Of a stretch of 64,000 bases of DNA, positions 22,604-35,900 are shown piece by piece. Position 1 is the first letter of the stretch; each line of letters begins with the position of its first letter. The DNA comes from Antedon bifida (lineage: Eukaryota; Echinodermata; Crinoidea; Comatulida; Antedonidae): contig OY727094.1 of assembly GCA_963402885.1 (NCBI GenBank), positions 30,072,501 to 30,136,500 on the forward strand, written 5' to 3'. The notes under the pieces are model-generated. The model had not been told where the DNA came from and searched no databases. It saw only the letters and a program-made list of their open reading frames with translations. A program made the position numbers and the translations under genes.

Positions 22604-25600
22604 ATGACTCAGCCATCACCATCTCCATTATTTGTACTTCGTGGTTTAAATGGATTTAGCCATTCAATGACATTTATGAACAACAATACTGCTAAAGATG
22701 AACCATACCAAGATATGTTAGTTACTGGGTAAGTTGAATATTCATCTACCTAAAAAATCAAATTATTCTTATGAATATACGATAATATTTTGATTTATTT
22801 TATGTATATTTATATAATTATTAATGTACCATTTTACTTTATTTTAATGTCTGGTTACTTAAATTTCTTTTAGAAGTTCAACTGGAGAGGTACAGTTATG
22901 GAACTTAAAAACAAGGAGGGTGGCGCAGACCCTACAGGGGCATGATAAAGAAGCCGTCATCTGGGTGAAAGTATATCAAGAAAAAAATCTTATAAGGTAT
23001 CTTGCAAGTTTAGTTAAAATCAGTATAATTCTGGGTTATTTAAATGGAGTACCACGAACCTGACTTTATTAAACTTAACTCCCAAGTTAACATTATCAAG
23101 AAGTGACTTTTATCAGATGAATATTTTTAATTTCTTCCCTTTTCTTATAGTCAAGGCCGTGATAACAATGTTTGTGTCTGGGACTTCAGAGAAGGTCGTC
23201 AAGAAGTTTGCAACAAAATTCCGGTTACCTCTGTCAGTTTTTGTAAATGTGCATTGTCTTCTGAAGGTTAGAAAATTGCATTTACTTTTTGGTATTAAAT
23301 AATTTTCATTATACATCAGGAAGGGCAAGTGTAAAGATAAGGCGGGCAAGTTAAAATTAGTAATTTTAATTTTTTTTTTGAATGTTTCTTTACAGATAAT
23401 GGTAGTCACATTCTTGCAACACCAACTTGTGAACTGGCAACAGTTAGACTATTCCATTTACAGACAGGGGAGCCAATTTCCAATTTGGTTCCAACTAAAC
23501 CAGAATCATATGGTTAGTGACACAATTTATCCTTTTTTTTTTGATAAAACTGTTAAGTTTTGCTGAAAAAAAGAAAAATCCACTCTGTTAACTTTTTTGT
23601 ACCTTTTTTAAATTCATAGGAATGGTAATGTGTATGAAGTGGATATCAAATCATCAACTAATAGTTGGTTATGAGGACGGTACTGTTGCATTGTGGGATA
23701 CCAAAAAGCAAGAAATTGTTTCAAAACTAAAAATGCATTCGGAACCAGGTAATACATTTTAGTACAAAATAAGACTGAATAAGTATTTGTTATAGAATGT
23801 TAACAATAATAATATTAAACATAATTCGTAAGTCACCCTCACTTTCACTTTTTAAAAGCAAACTTAAGATCCATTTACAGTGTGGGATGATTAAGTTACT
23901 CGCCCGATGACGTTGGTATCCATGGCAGGCCTGATTACCTTTTTTTTGTGTATCTTGTGTTTCTTGCAATTTTATGTTTTTTTTGTACTGTCAGTATAAA
24001 GCGCCATATAAAAGAAATTTAAAAAAAAAAAAAAAATAAGCCAAGCTCCCTCTAGCAAATCCTACTAATAATATATATAATATTCTTCCCACTGTACACA
24101 ACTACCATATTATACCAAACGTTTTGTATGGTAAAAGTGCATTGTCATACAAGATATAATTATTTATAAATAACACTTAAAAGATAAGCCATGTATTGAT
24201 GTGCATTGTGAATCTATTTGTATAATATAATACATTCTGTATCCTTACAACAATGATATTCATATTTTTATGAATACATAATCAATAGTACAAGCTATAA
24301 ATTGATGAAAATATTAATATATAATTCATAATAATTTTATCTTTTATTATGGCCTGTATAACTAATTATTTCATAATAATATAAATGAGTTATATAGTAA
24401 TCTTGTTATATCAATAATATAATGATTACATTTCATTTCAGTTATGTGTATTGATTTTTCAACTAGCACGATGAGAGGTGTATCAGGTTCGGTTGATAAT
24501 TCTCTCAAACTTTGGCACGTTGATTCTTCCGTAAGCAATTCTTTTATCTTATTCAATATTTTAAAACTAAGAATAGACGTTTCTAGTGCGATATTTAAGC
24601 ATGATATGAGCACTGTACTTTCCATTATATTGGATAATAAAAGGAATCTATATCTGTATTTGTATATACAACATTTAATGGATTTGCCAATGAAAACAAC
24701 AAACATAGAGTTAACCCGCCCTATCCTCCATTTTGGATGACTGCCTCAGAATTTCTTCATGATGACACCAATAAATGATATAAAACTCAGATTCTATTCC
24801 ATTATTAATAAAAAAAACAAAACAAAGTGTAAATGAATTTCTTTATTTCATTTCATTATTTATTTGGTCTATTTAAATATATACAAAACAAAAAAACTGA
24901 AATTGAAAAATAAAATTAAAAATTAAAATTTATCACTGTAGCTGAGCCGGTTGACCCAAACATTCATATTTATATTATTAGGAAATATCTGTAATTAAAG
25001 AGCATGAATTAACAAATGCTGGTTTATCTGACATCAAGATTAGACAAGATAATAAGATATTCGCTACAGGTGGCTGGGATAACAGGTGAGTAAATGTAAA
25101 TTACTTTAATGTATGCATAGTTTTTTTTAAACAGTATTTACTATACAAGTCTCTTAAGGAATTTCTCTGGATAAAAATACCTCCAATTAAAGACCACACT
25201 CCTGTTATCCAGATGAACACAATATAGCTGGTTATTTATATTTCTCCTAATTAGAGACCAATCTGCAAAGACCATAATTCGTTATCCCAAAAAAGGGTCA
25301 ATAATTAGAATAACATAGAGGATCTTTGACGACACAGGGTCCTCCTAAAGACAAACGCTTCTCATTGGATAACAAAAAATCACTCAAGGACTATGCAGTG
25401 TACAATCGTCGCCTGCAATAACTGATTTCACCCGCAGAGAGCAAAAATCCATAAGCTTTGCCTAGACCGTCTTAGGCCAATGTTTGGTAGACAAACTATG
25501 ACCTTTCGGCAAAAACATTTTTCAAATTAATTTTGATAATTGAATTAAAAATAAATATAAATTTTGGCAAAATTGAATGAATCTTTTTGTTTCTTTTTTC

Positions 25601-25780
25601 TTCAGAGTCCGTTTATTTTCTTTTCAAAAATGCAAACCACTTGCCGTTCTAGACTACCATACAGAGAGCATCCTCAGTCTGGCCTTCTCGTACCCTCTTG
25701 CGGAATTTGATCATGGACAATTATTGGCGGTAGGTGGCAAGGATAGCCTGATAAGTATCTGGTCACTCTACCAGTCATGA
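22604..25780 (+). CDS. GNB1L: WD40 protein GNB1L (G-beta-subunit-like protein 1), 325 aa
   Basis: Eight coding exons: 22604-22728, 22874-22996, 23151-23266, 23396-23512, 23620-23748, 24442-24530, 24982-25085 and 25606-25780. Phases agree and the total is 978 nt; the human protein has 327 residues. In vertebrates GNB1L is a WD-repeat protein of the 22q11 region, linked to stability of PIKK kinases such as ATR through the TTT complex; that role is family knowledge. WD-repeat units are visible: SSTGEVQLWNLKTRR, QGRDNNVCVWDFREG, GYEDGTVALWDTKKQ, GSVDNSLKLWHVDSS, GGWDNRVRLFSFQ and GGKDSLISIWSLYQS. The ends FVLRG and ISIWSLY, and the block HELTNAGL, are orthologue-specific landmarks. The whole chain is a beta-propeller with no other domain. 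Confidence 0.95.
23870..24036 (+). repeat. Possible SINE-like insertion with A-rich tail, GNB1L intron 5
   Basis: Ends in GTATAAAGCGCCATATAAAA followed by a long A run. A related TTATGCGCTATACAAAT motif occurs at about 54030 and TACAGTAAAGCGCC at about 47190. The pattern suits the 3' end of a short retroposon. No internal Pol III promoter was convincingly found. Confidence 0.35.
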
Positions 25781-26289
25781 CAATTTATTCTGTAAGTTTT
25801 AATAATGTTCATAAACTTCTATAAAAATTATTTAAGTTTATTGATTGATTGAAGGGGTAGCTCTAACAGCTGTACTACAACAGTACAGCTGACTTGAAGA
25901 TTATAAAATAATGTTTTTTCTGTTTGTTTGTTTTATTAAATTTTCAACGCACACCAAATAATACAGTCATACCATCTAATAAAACATAGATTAATTATAA
26001 ATTAGATTAAAAGAAACATGATTGTGGATGGAGGTCAAATAAGAACTGACCCCTATTGCAACATTATACATACATTATTATAATTATAAATATGCTTTAA
26101 AAAAGATAATAAAGAAGTAGAAAAAAACATGAGTTAAAAAAATAATAAATAAATAAACAGAGTAGTATTCGGATAGGCCTATGGGATAAAAAGCAAATAT
26201 GCATATGGAAATATGTAAAGTTATGGCACAGATTATAATAGTAATACCAATATAATGGAAATGTAATCGATGCATTATTTTAGAAAAAA
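25781..26289. other. GNB1L 3' flank
   Basis: AT-rich, including the probable 3' UTR. No gene seen. Confidence 0.5.
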
Positions 26290-27300
26290 GGAAATAAACA
26301 GGCAAAACAAATTAGATGGTGCATGTCAGGCAATTACTCACCATATGTACAGACCAGAGATGTCTTGAGGTTATATTTAAAATTAAAAAATTCCAAAGTT
26401 TGGGACCAATATATAAAACAGAATTACGTCTAAGGTTTGTTGTAAAAGCTTCGGTTAATAATGTCTAGTATTAAATGCATGCTTGTCAGATGATTTAACA
26501 AATAATGAAAAAATATGAGATGGAATAATTAAATTGTGACATGAACAGAGCCGTTTGGAGTTTATTAATATCGTAGATGTTCAAAACATTAAACTATGAG
26601 ATTGAAATGACAGCATGACAAATTCTCAAGGCTCTCTTTTGTAATTTGAACAGATGATCAATATGTGAAGATTCAAGGCTTGTCCATAATGTTTCAAATT
26701 TACCAATAGTTACGACCCAAATTAAATTGCAATATGAAATATACGGTAGACCTAAGGTATTATATAGGGTTATGAGTATATTAGAAGGTAGTATGTATTT
26801 GAGTTTATTCATAATGCCAATATTTCACGAAATTATATTACTAATTATATGAAGGTGAGGTTTCAATTTTTCATCTATAGTGATACCAAGGAATTTAGTT
26901 TCATTAACATGTGATATATTAAAATTATCAATAAAAATATGATCATTAATAGAAGCTTTAACTTTATAATTAAACAGAACATATTTGTTTTTTGAATATT
27001 GTTGTTTAATTTAAACCAATTTGCAACTTTAATAAGTTTAACATTAATAATTATAAATAATGTCTTTATTTTTATGTGAGTAAAATATATCTGTGTCATC
27101 GGCAAATAAAATAAAATTTAAAAGATTGGATGTGTTAGGTATGTCGTTGACATAAATCAAAAACAATAATGGTCCCAGTATAGACCATTGGGGTACACCG
27201 CATATAGTTTTGGACATTGTGGAATTGATTGAGTTAAATGTAAAATGTTATTTTCGGTTACATTTATCTCTAACTTTTCTAATCCATTGAAAATCAGTAT
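26290..27300 (-). pseudogene. Degenerate LINE reverse transcriptase (Jockey/CR1-like)
   Basis: Read on the minus strand from 27300. The reverse transcriptase core is clear: ICGVPQWSILGPLLFLIYVN then DIPN, and the catalytic box FADDTD. Downstream come KLIKVANWFKLNN, then KLKYILPSNILITLYNTL and ISYCNLIW, and a final PNFGIF-like end near 26400. An in-frame TAA stands just before the core (where the family has a Q or similar), and at least two frameshifts split the rest. No endonuclease region is present, so it is a 5'-truncated dead copy. Confidence 0.88.
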
Positions 27301-27334
27301 GTGATCATACCTACACCAGATAAATGTTTTTAAC

Positions 27335-27438
27335 AGTGTGATGTGCCCAAATATGGTAGAAATATAATGTTATCGTGTCCATATATGGGTACAGCAATTT
27401 TGTCGTCACATAAAAGTTGATAGTGTAGACAGAGCTTA
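27335..27438. repeat. MITE family A copy, left end missing
   Basis: Contains AGTGTGATGTGCCCAAATAT and the right end GATAGTGTAGACAGAGCTTA. The left inverted repeat is lost, and the dead LINE begins about 35 bp away. Confidence 0.8.
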
Positions 27439-27918
27439 ACATAAAACAGCAACTGTTATTACTACAGACTTACAGTCCGAACAATCTCTAATTACCTCAC
27501 TGATATAAAAAGAATAGGACACTTTCTGCGTGATAATCGTCCAGATTGATATTACATTTTGAAAGACTTTCTATTTCTGGTAAATTCTTCATCAATTTGC
27601 TAATTTAGTAACCATCCATCACATTGAAAATCATTAATATGACTGATGGCAGAAAGTCTATTGTATCTTATACTGAACTAATCAAGTTCTGTTTTGTAAT
27701 CTGTTTTCTTTTTAAACTGTTTTGGTTCTAATATTATTTTGCTTGTGCCAAACAATAAGATTTTTCGTTGCTAGTGCTTAATTTACAAAACAATTTTATG
27801 AAGAACCTTCTCCAGACTTTTTAACAGAAAAAATATGCTCACATATAAAAAAATCTCATATTTCGAAATTTTTTTAAGCATGTAACTCGCTTATTTTCAC
27901 GTACAGTATCTCAATCGC

Positions 27919-28200
27919 TTATGCACGTATCGAAAATCGAATATTTTCACGTATCGAAAATCGAATATTTTCACGTATCAAAAATCGAATATTTTCACGT
28001 ATCGAAAATTGAATATTTTCACGTATCGAAAATCGAATATTTTCACGTATCGAAAATTGAATATTTTCACGTACTGTATCGAAAGTCGAATATTTTCACG
28101 TATCGGAAATCGAATATTTTTACGTATCGAAAATCGAATATTTTCACGTATCGAAAATTTCGTATTTCCACGTACATAAATATCACTTATTTTCACGTAT
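27919..28200. repeat. Minisatellite, 24-bp unit
   Basis: About 11-12 copies of CGAATATTTTCACGTATCGA plus AAAT, with one interrupted unit near 28075. Because 24 is a multiple of three, frames stay open through the array on both strands; on the plus strand they read as an 8-residue periodic peptide (HVSKIEYF). There is no splice or start context, so it is not called a gene. Confidence 0.93.
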
Positions 28201-30043
28201 CTCTATTAACCATCAATTCTGATATGTGTATTGTAATTTACATTTTAAAAACTCACTGTACCACTAACTGGAATGGTCATCATCTTTGTGTCGATACTTT
28301 TTTTTCTGCAATTTTCAAACAAGCTGTTGTTTACAACGAGACGAGATTTTTTATACATTTTTATAAAGCGATACTCATCTATTTATTTTAACAAACAATG
28401 TGAAGATCTCCCTTGTTATATTACTGTTTTTTATCATTACAGTAATGAGCCTAGTATATGAAATATAAATCGTTCTTTTTTATGTTTAGACAAGAACGAT
28501 ATACTAGTTGGAAGTATAATGCGTTTATGCGTTTATTTATTGATTGCGGTAATCGATTTGGCCTTTATAAAGCTGTTTAAGAAACAACGCTTTAATTCAT
28601 GTAATTAGTTGTTTTAGATGTTCAGTTTTATACTGTTCTGGAAGCACATATTGCCTGCTGGGGCTCTCTCAAACGAGAGCGTGTGATGTTAATGTGGTAT
28701 TGATCTTAAATCGTCGATTCTGGCAATAATCTTCTTGACGTCAGGAAAATCGTTACTTCCCACCGTTTTTTCTGACTTTACTAAAACAATTTTACAAACG
28801 AACATTTATGTAGGTGAGTCAATGCGTTCGGCTCTTCGTAAAAATCTACATTCCCACCGTGTTTTTGTTTGCGTGTTTTTCACTAAAACGTTTATGATTC
28901 TTCGTATGAACACACTAATACATGTATAGGGGCCTATTCCGTTTATGCGTCAAAGTGACTGACGATAGGCCACTGATCACGCAAATATCGGACTCAAATC
29001 GGAAATAGAAGAGTGCTGCTGTGTTCTATAGATTTATTCACGTTCACATACTTTTTACATTTAAAAAATAACCTTTTTTTTTCAATATATATAATTATAT
29101 ATACACCTTGTTTGCAATGTAAATAGAGATGTAGGCCTACTAGTAATTTAAAGGCTGACTATGATGCTATCCAATACATTGGCATCCTTCGTCAATCCAG
29201 ATATAAGGCACTTTATTAATGACATATCTATTGTAAAATAGCTAATGTATGTTGTGTTTACCTTGGAATCATCCTACGTAAACTGATTGAAATACATGTT
29301 TTTGTCATGTCAATGTTTAGCTACGGTAAAGTATAAATAATATTTCAATTCAAGCTAAAATTATATAATCTATAAATTTTAAAACACATTTTATATATCG
29401 ACGATAATACGTTTACAAAAATAATAAAACTGTGTTTTGGTTTAACAAAAAAATTACAACACGGGTGATTAAAGCAAATGATACAGTATATTATTATACA
29501 TGTTGTTCTTTTTACTTGTCCTAAATAACCTAGATCATTTTTTAATCCAAATAAAACGTTTTTTCTTATAAATGTCATAACCTAATTTGTGATTTACGAT
29601 AGTTTCTTACAATGTCTGTCTGTCTGTCCCTTCACGAGAAGACATTCGTCTCAGTCGATCTGCGCATGTTTACTTTTGCACTACAAAACATACTATAAAG
29701 CACTGTTTCAAAGACAAATGTAATGTTTCTCGTGCCGCGTGATCGATATTATTGAGTTAGAAAATCGTGTAATATCTATGATCTATGAAGTTATATTTAG
29801 GCCTCAATGCCTTTTGATATTAATGTTAACGTATAGCCCTGTTACTATACCTGCCCCGAACCCTTTCCCATTCCCGGTACCTAATAATAGTAATTTCATA
29901 TGATCTGATCCTGGTACCTAATAAAGATACGATCTGATGACTATTTTATTAATTTATATTAGTCAATGCATAGATAATTTATATTTATAAACAAGAAGCC
30001 TCAGAAGCGTAATCTGTACAATTTCTAGAAAGTTCGTAATTCC
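28201..30043. other. Intergenic, downstream of TRAF-A
   Basis: AT-rich sequence with no gene recognised. The last part probably holds the TRAF-A 3' UTR (minus strand). Confidence 0.5.
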
Positions 30044-33000
30044 TTAGATACACATGTTGTCGTCATGGTCCACGTGGACTTTGATGAACATAGTGTCATC
30101 GCGAATGTAGTCAAGGGACTTCAGCGTGTTCAATGGTACGAATTTCTGAGTTCCAAAGCTAGCGTTGCGTTCGCCCTGAGGTCTGCCCAGGAACGGTTTG
30201 TTCTCCTTGCACGGGTTAGGCTTGATGCTGTAAGAGATGTTACGTCTGGCCTTCGGATCTTGACATTGGTCGATGAGGGTGAACGTCACTCGATGTGTGA
30301 ATGGGTATGGTACCAGAGCGTCGTACTCTCCACGGCAAATGCAGATAAAAACGGACATGAAATGACCTTTGGCTGGAAGAAGAAAAACAACGTTTTAAGA
30401 TATTGAAACTGCGGGGAAATAGAATGAGAAAAAGGGATGTTTTAGAAAGAAGAGATACTGGGCCTGAATAACCAGTGTATTGCTAATTATGGTAGAGTAT
30501 CGTAGAAGAACAGGTGGTATTTCTGCGATGGCGAGACAACTAATACCAATAGATTCAGCGATAGACATCATGATGTAAGAAGTTTCATGTCTATTTACAG
30601 TTTCTGGTCAACACAACCAGCATGTGGTTTGATGTCACCAGATGCCGTTACGTTCTGTAGTTTGTTAAAATCAGCGAAGAGTGAAGTATAATTTCACTCT
30701 TCCCTTGTTAAAATTATGTTTTGTAATTTGGTGAGGTCAGGACATATTTTTGGATCAATTGATTGTTAAATTGGACAATAGGAGAGAATGACATCATCAT
30801 CATCTCTTACCTTTGCCATCTCCATTAAGGCATAGTGAAACAGCCATCTTATAACCATGTCGACTAGTCAAGAATGGCGGACTGAAGATTGTGATCTTTT
30901 TACCGGTTTTAGCCTCCTGCATCCTCTCCGCGTATCGATCAACCTTCCAGATCAACTGAGATCCGTACAGCTTTTCCAGGTCTCGTACCTTCTGCAGACA
31001 GTTGCCCAACGTCTCCTTGTGGATGTCCATCATTTCCACCTGCTTGTCCAGGGTATCCTGATGCTTCACCATCGTCGAGCCGACCATGGTCACGTGTTTT
31101 GACGTCATTGAATCGTCTTGAACATGCCGTTGCATCTTCTGGCGCTCAGTCTATTTAAGAAATTCCTTTTTATTTCACAAATCCATACACTTAATTATTT
31201 TTCATATTTAAAGACAATGGTTGGTAAGAACTATTTCGTTAATTCTTTTCTTTATATAATTCTACTCATTCCTTTAAGCACTATCAAACTGTATGTGACA
31301 AAAATGTGATGTGCCCATATATAGATTTGATCACTACCATATTTGGGCACATCATATTTTTTTGTCACATAAAGTTTGATAGTGTAGACAAGGCTTTAGA
31401 GGAATTAGAATGAATCTGAAACCCCTGTGTTCTTACCTTAAAATCGCATCCCATGGTTGCGAATGGACAGTCAATTTTCTGCTTAGGGCAGTCTGTATCA
31501 GTATGTTTCTTTAACTGCTCTCGAGGTATATCGGTCTGGTCGCATCCATTCGGACAAGGTACGGGGAATTTCAAACATTGGTTTAAGTGAGAAATTTCAT
31601 CTTTGTAAAACACAGACTTCTCACAGAACTCGCACGTGATCATGCGTTTGCTACATTCGTCGCTGAGGTGAGATTCCAGAAAACGCTTCTCGAACTTGGC
31701 TCCGCACACGTTCGGACATTCCATCTCAATGTATTTACACTTTCCATTGTGATCCTGGAAATGAATCGGATCATACTGTATTATATATGCACAATTCTAG
31801 AAATGTGTGCTACATTGGCTTTCAACTAGCCTAGGTTCTAGACTCGGCTTAATTCGGCTTAATATTGGTGAAAAGAAAATTATTTGGGCACACATGGTGG
31901 TGGTACTTCAGCTGGAAACGTAGACACAAATCAAAGGAATACAACATACAAGAAAATAACTTGGTAAGTTTATACCCTTTTTTATTTGGGGTTTTTAATC
32001 CTGATTAAATGCGGTGTTTAGGCCTATAGCTTTAATATCGATCTTTTACATTACACGTGTCTTATCTTAACGCCGGCCATACCAATATGATGAATATCAT
32101 GTGAACACTTTGGCATTTTAATCCGTCATGTACCTTACGTAAGTCAAACCTACAGTGTACGTGTGAATGCAGCCTTACCTTACATTCATCGAGTACGCCT
32201 GTCCAATCACATCCTTTCTTGTGATAGTAGCATTTGATCGGAAGATCACCAATTTCTCGTCCAAACGATGTGTCCACGTATACCTTATCACGTGATACGG
32301 GTTTCTCATCAAGTGGGCACTTTGGCGAAATTCTAAACAATTTGGAGAATGAAATTTTAGATAAAATTATAAATGTGGATGGGATATCTATCCCGAATCG
32401 ACATTTAGTCGTCATAGATATTTGCTTGATTGCGGATTAGCAATAGAGACGATATATTCAGTTCAAAACCGAAAGGTTTCTTTCTTGACTATTGCAAGAT
32501 TTTATTTGAGAATAGTACAATGTAGTAAACTACTATTCATTGGTAATTTGGCCAATTTGCCGCACCATAGGCATCTTTAGTCAATTCTGAAAATCGTTCT
32601 AAATTGCTAATCAACCAATAACACATTTTCAACAATTTATTTAAACTCATTTAAATGTTTGAAATCGTAAAAGATCGAATGCCGCAACAAATGTTTGATA
32701 AATATTGTTTTAAAATAAGTGTGGTGACTGCGGGAAAAATATATCGCAGAAAATGTAAGACTAGTTCGTCATTTTGTTTTTTTGTTCCTTTTAGTTTTAC
32801 AATTATCTAAGAGATATATTCAAGAAAACTTCAAAGATGGGCCAAACAAAACTCGACTTGAATTTTCTGCAAAATACGACGTTCGGAGTTTTTCTAGAAT
32901 TCCGGTATTATGCATTATTATGAGCAGCGTTGTTTCGATCTTTTACGGCAAAAAAACAAACAAAATAAATACTCTATTCATGCTCCATGTGTAAGAGGCT

Positions 33001-35191
33001 TGAGAAGAATGGTTAATAATCGGTCAATTTCAAAACAATATTATTTCATTCTTTTTCATTAACAAGTGCATATGTTTATGTTGCATTATTTGATACGGTG
33101 CAACTCGGCCACCGATGGAAACCATAACAAACAACTCAATAATGTTATATTGTTATGATTTCAATCAATTAAATCATTAAAACCACGTGATGCCGGAAAT
33201 GAGGCATACTTAATTGTATTCGCGGCGTTCAAACAATGATTACAATAGTGTGTCTTTTGTACGCGCGCGCGTTAATGGTATGCCTCTCCTTGGCGTTACT
33301 GAAGATACAAAGATTACATAGCGCAGCTACGTTATACATCTTTGATTATGATCTTCCGATGGTTTTAATGTTTTTGGTATTGATCAAACAATACTATCAA
33401 TGTGAACACTTTAAAAGATACAGGCTAGGGACCAGTGGGTGAATGGGTTTGTACATGCTCATTGCAGGGTTACTTTATTATTGATATACGTGTGAATATG
33501 GGATAGGATGTGTATTTAATCTGTTTTCTCCTAATTATGTGTGATTACCTACCCAGGACGCTCAAAGATGTATCTATATATTTATAAGAATAAAGAAGAA
33601 ACTTGTATAATTTGAAAGAAAATATATAGTACAGTACACATTATGCCTACTTCATACTATATAGCATTTGTCAAGTTGTAATGTACGTTAAAATAAGATT
33701 ACATCAGTTTCTGAATTGAACTTGCCTCTGAAACCTATATATATCGGAGTTAACCTATCGTAACTCTGCGTTGTCGGAGGTACATCGAAATTATATCGGA
33801 CACGGAATTGGAGAGTTCACATATCATATGCATGTCCACTTCTTAATAACTCTGATATGCTTCGGATCAGCTTAAATCCGTTTTATAAACTTTAGAGCAT
33901 GTGAACACAGTATTCCGGCCAACAACATTACGAAATATTCAAGTTCACACGTGCGACACCAAAAAGACTATTGAAAACGCGCGCGTACAAAAGCCGTGAC
34001 TTTCTCATCAGTGTTTGAACGCACTCGTCACTTTTGCTATGAGACGCTTTCATCGTCATGTATAATAAATTAAAATATAATAAACATAGATTTATTATGT
34101 TTCGCCATTTTAATGACTGCCGTGAATACGCGTTATATAACATGATAATATTACATGAGAAGTGTAAAACGCCTTCGTTAAAATCCACACAATGCTAAAG
34201 TGTTATCATGCCAAAAGGTTGTGTTATTTCTACTAGTTAGGCATTTAAATTCTATAAACGAAATAGATTATCGAAATGTAACTAAATCGCATTCATTATT
34301 TTGTATAGATAATTGTGTTTTTATAAGAAATGTTGCCGTTATATTATCATGAGTTATTGTATCCTGCGATATAATTTTAATTGTATCTTAAGATTAGTTA
34401 TTTAAAAAATGTAAGATATATATCAGATCTCAACACTCTTATAATAAATTCACATTTATTCAGCAATATGTATTTACATTGTTACAATATTAGGCCTACA
34501 GGGATCTTACAGAAACAAGTAATTGTCTGTAGTCGAAATATTAATTATATGATTTTAGTTTGGGTTTTCGCATTGTAAGTTAATATATATTATTGTTTTT
34601 TTGCAACCCAAAACAATCACACAATTTCGACCCCGTCATCTTCCAAAATGAAAATTCCCTTTTTTTCTCATTTATTTTTCTTCGGAAGCAATGTTGGCCG
34701 CGCCGTTATCATTACGGTTTGGTACAGACCAATGGATAAGCATGGAGGAATGATACATAATTCATCCATAGAATAAGCACATAGGCCTATACACAATAAA
34801 AAATGTTCCAATACCAGTAGCCCTAAACATTCATAATAATTGTATTTTTCCAAACCTACCTTAGAAGTTCAGGCAAACATGACGAACAGCAGCGGTGCCC
34901 GCACTCCTCAAACTGGACTGGGAATCGTAGGATCTGGTTGCATGCCACACATTCATATTTCTTGTCATAGGGCTCCTCAAAGTAGACCGAAACACCCCCT
35001 ACTTTCGTCAAGCACGGATCGTTCTCCTCTTCCGCGCTAGCGTTCGAACCTGCTGATCCCGGACGAGAATCATCAGATGCGTCGGAACCGGCGGAACCTG
35101 GTCGATCATCTTCATCATCAGACGACTGAGAACTTCGGCGGGAACTTGCTGCCGAACTGGCAGACGATGCGCTGTCCCTTCTTTCTGGCAT
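30044..35191 (-). CDS. TRAF-family signalling adaptor / RING protein, copy A, 490 aa
   Basis: Five coding exons (minus): 35191-34860, 32332-32179, 31754-31437, 31150-30811 and 30372-30044. Phases agree and the total is 1473 nt. TRAFs are cytosolic adaptors and, when the RING is intact, E3 ubiquitin ligases acting below TNF-receptor and IL-1R/Toll-type receptors. Residues 1-70 are Ser/Asp/Glu-rich and contain a duplicated RPGSAGS[DN]AS motif. A RING follows at about 80-123: CVAC, then ECGHRCCSSC, then KCPLD. Next are TRAF-type zinc fingers (CPNVCG, CEFCEKS, CPNGCD, CPFATMGC) to about residue 268. A short helical region (VQDDSMTSKHVTMVGSTMV on) precedes the MATH/TRAF-C domain, about 330-485: LIWKVDRYAERM, FSPPFLTSRHGYKMAV, LNGDGK, FTHRVTFTLIDQ, FLGRPQGERN, YIRDDTMFIKVHVD. 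The order is that of TRAF2/3/5; I cannot assign a one-to-one orthologue. Intron 1 is 2.5 kb and carries a long inverted-repeat element. Confidence 0.93.
31273..31397. repeat. MITE family A copy, TRAF-A intron 3
   Basis: Both ends are present (CACTATCAAACT and AGTTTGATAGTGTAGACAAG). It ends only 40 bp from the splice donor of the zinc-finger exon (exon ends at 31437). Confidence 0.85.
32333..34859 (-). other. TRAF-A intron 1
   Basis: Separates the RING exon from the second exon. It contains the inverted-repeat element at 33222-34022 (listed) and otherwise AT-rich sequence. Confidence 0.75.
33222..34022. mobile_element. Inverted-repeat element, about 800 bp, TRAF-A intron 1
   Basis: The left part GGCGTTCAAACAATGAT... 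CTTTTGTACGCGCGCGCGTT (33224-33272) is mirrored at the right by AACGCGCGCGTACAAAAG then ...AGTGTTTGAACGC (33975-34022). The arms are about 50 bp and imperfect. The interior has no long ORF. The CpG-rich arms contrast with the AT-rich intron. Confidence 0.6.
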
Positions 35192-35796
35192 TTTGTTAAG
35201 TTCTCCGAAGAAACTGTTATCGCGTTGAGTTCTTTCACAAATTGAATCGTCTCGAAACTGTCGTAATGCGATATTTGTTGCAGTATCAATATTCCAATAT
35301 TCGTAGTTATGAAGGCTTCGATTTGTATCGATGGCTCTTAGATACGATAAAACATCACTGCACGCTGTAAACCGCTTAATAATTGTCTGAAGTCAGCAGA
35401 GCATATTACGTTGTCAATATTTCCAAGTTATTGATTATGTATTATACGTTATGGCAAACATCGTAAAATGTGAAACTTATTATGTGTACCTGATAAATAG
35501 ACCGATAAAATTAATTATTATGAATATTAGGTTACCGACTAAAAGACACATAATTTTATGAACTGTTTTAGCTGAAAATTAATTTGAAAAAAAAATGGAC
35601 TGCCGAAATATCTCAAGTCTCCTACAAATTATAAATACTTTGTGGGTTGTCTCCAATTTGAAAACAAAAAAAGACGTGGATGGATAATTTGCATAATATT
35701 AGATTATGTAGATTATTTCGGAATATGAGTTAATTTCTAAACATTTGAAGAAAAAGTCAAGACACTTTTCTACTTTTTTGCAAACGTGCACCTGTT

Positions 35797-35900
35797 TCAA
35801 AGTTTGGTTCCAACAGAGACGCAACGCGAGCGAATTGACCAATGACAAGCGACAGTTCGAATGATCCGTCACCTGTGATTGGTTGAGTCACATACATTGT
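35797..35900. repeat. MITE family E fragment
   Basis: AGTTTGGTTCCAACAGAGAC, GACGCAACGCGAG, ACCAATGACAAGCGACAGTT and TGTGATTGGTTGAGTCA match the element at 40868-41025, so this is a dispersed family. It lies about 600 bp upstream of the TRAF-A start. Confidence 0.6.

Noticed and set aside
27921..28391. 156-codon plus-strand frame with an octapeptide repeat
   Set aside because: Produced by the 24-bp satellite; no splice signals, no conserved tail.
30065..30406. Plus-strand frame of 113 codons opposite the last TRAF-A exon
   Set aside because: Shadow of the MATH-domain exon on the other strand; the same shadow appears opposite TRAF-B.
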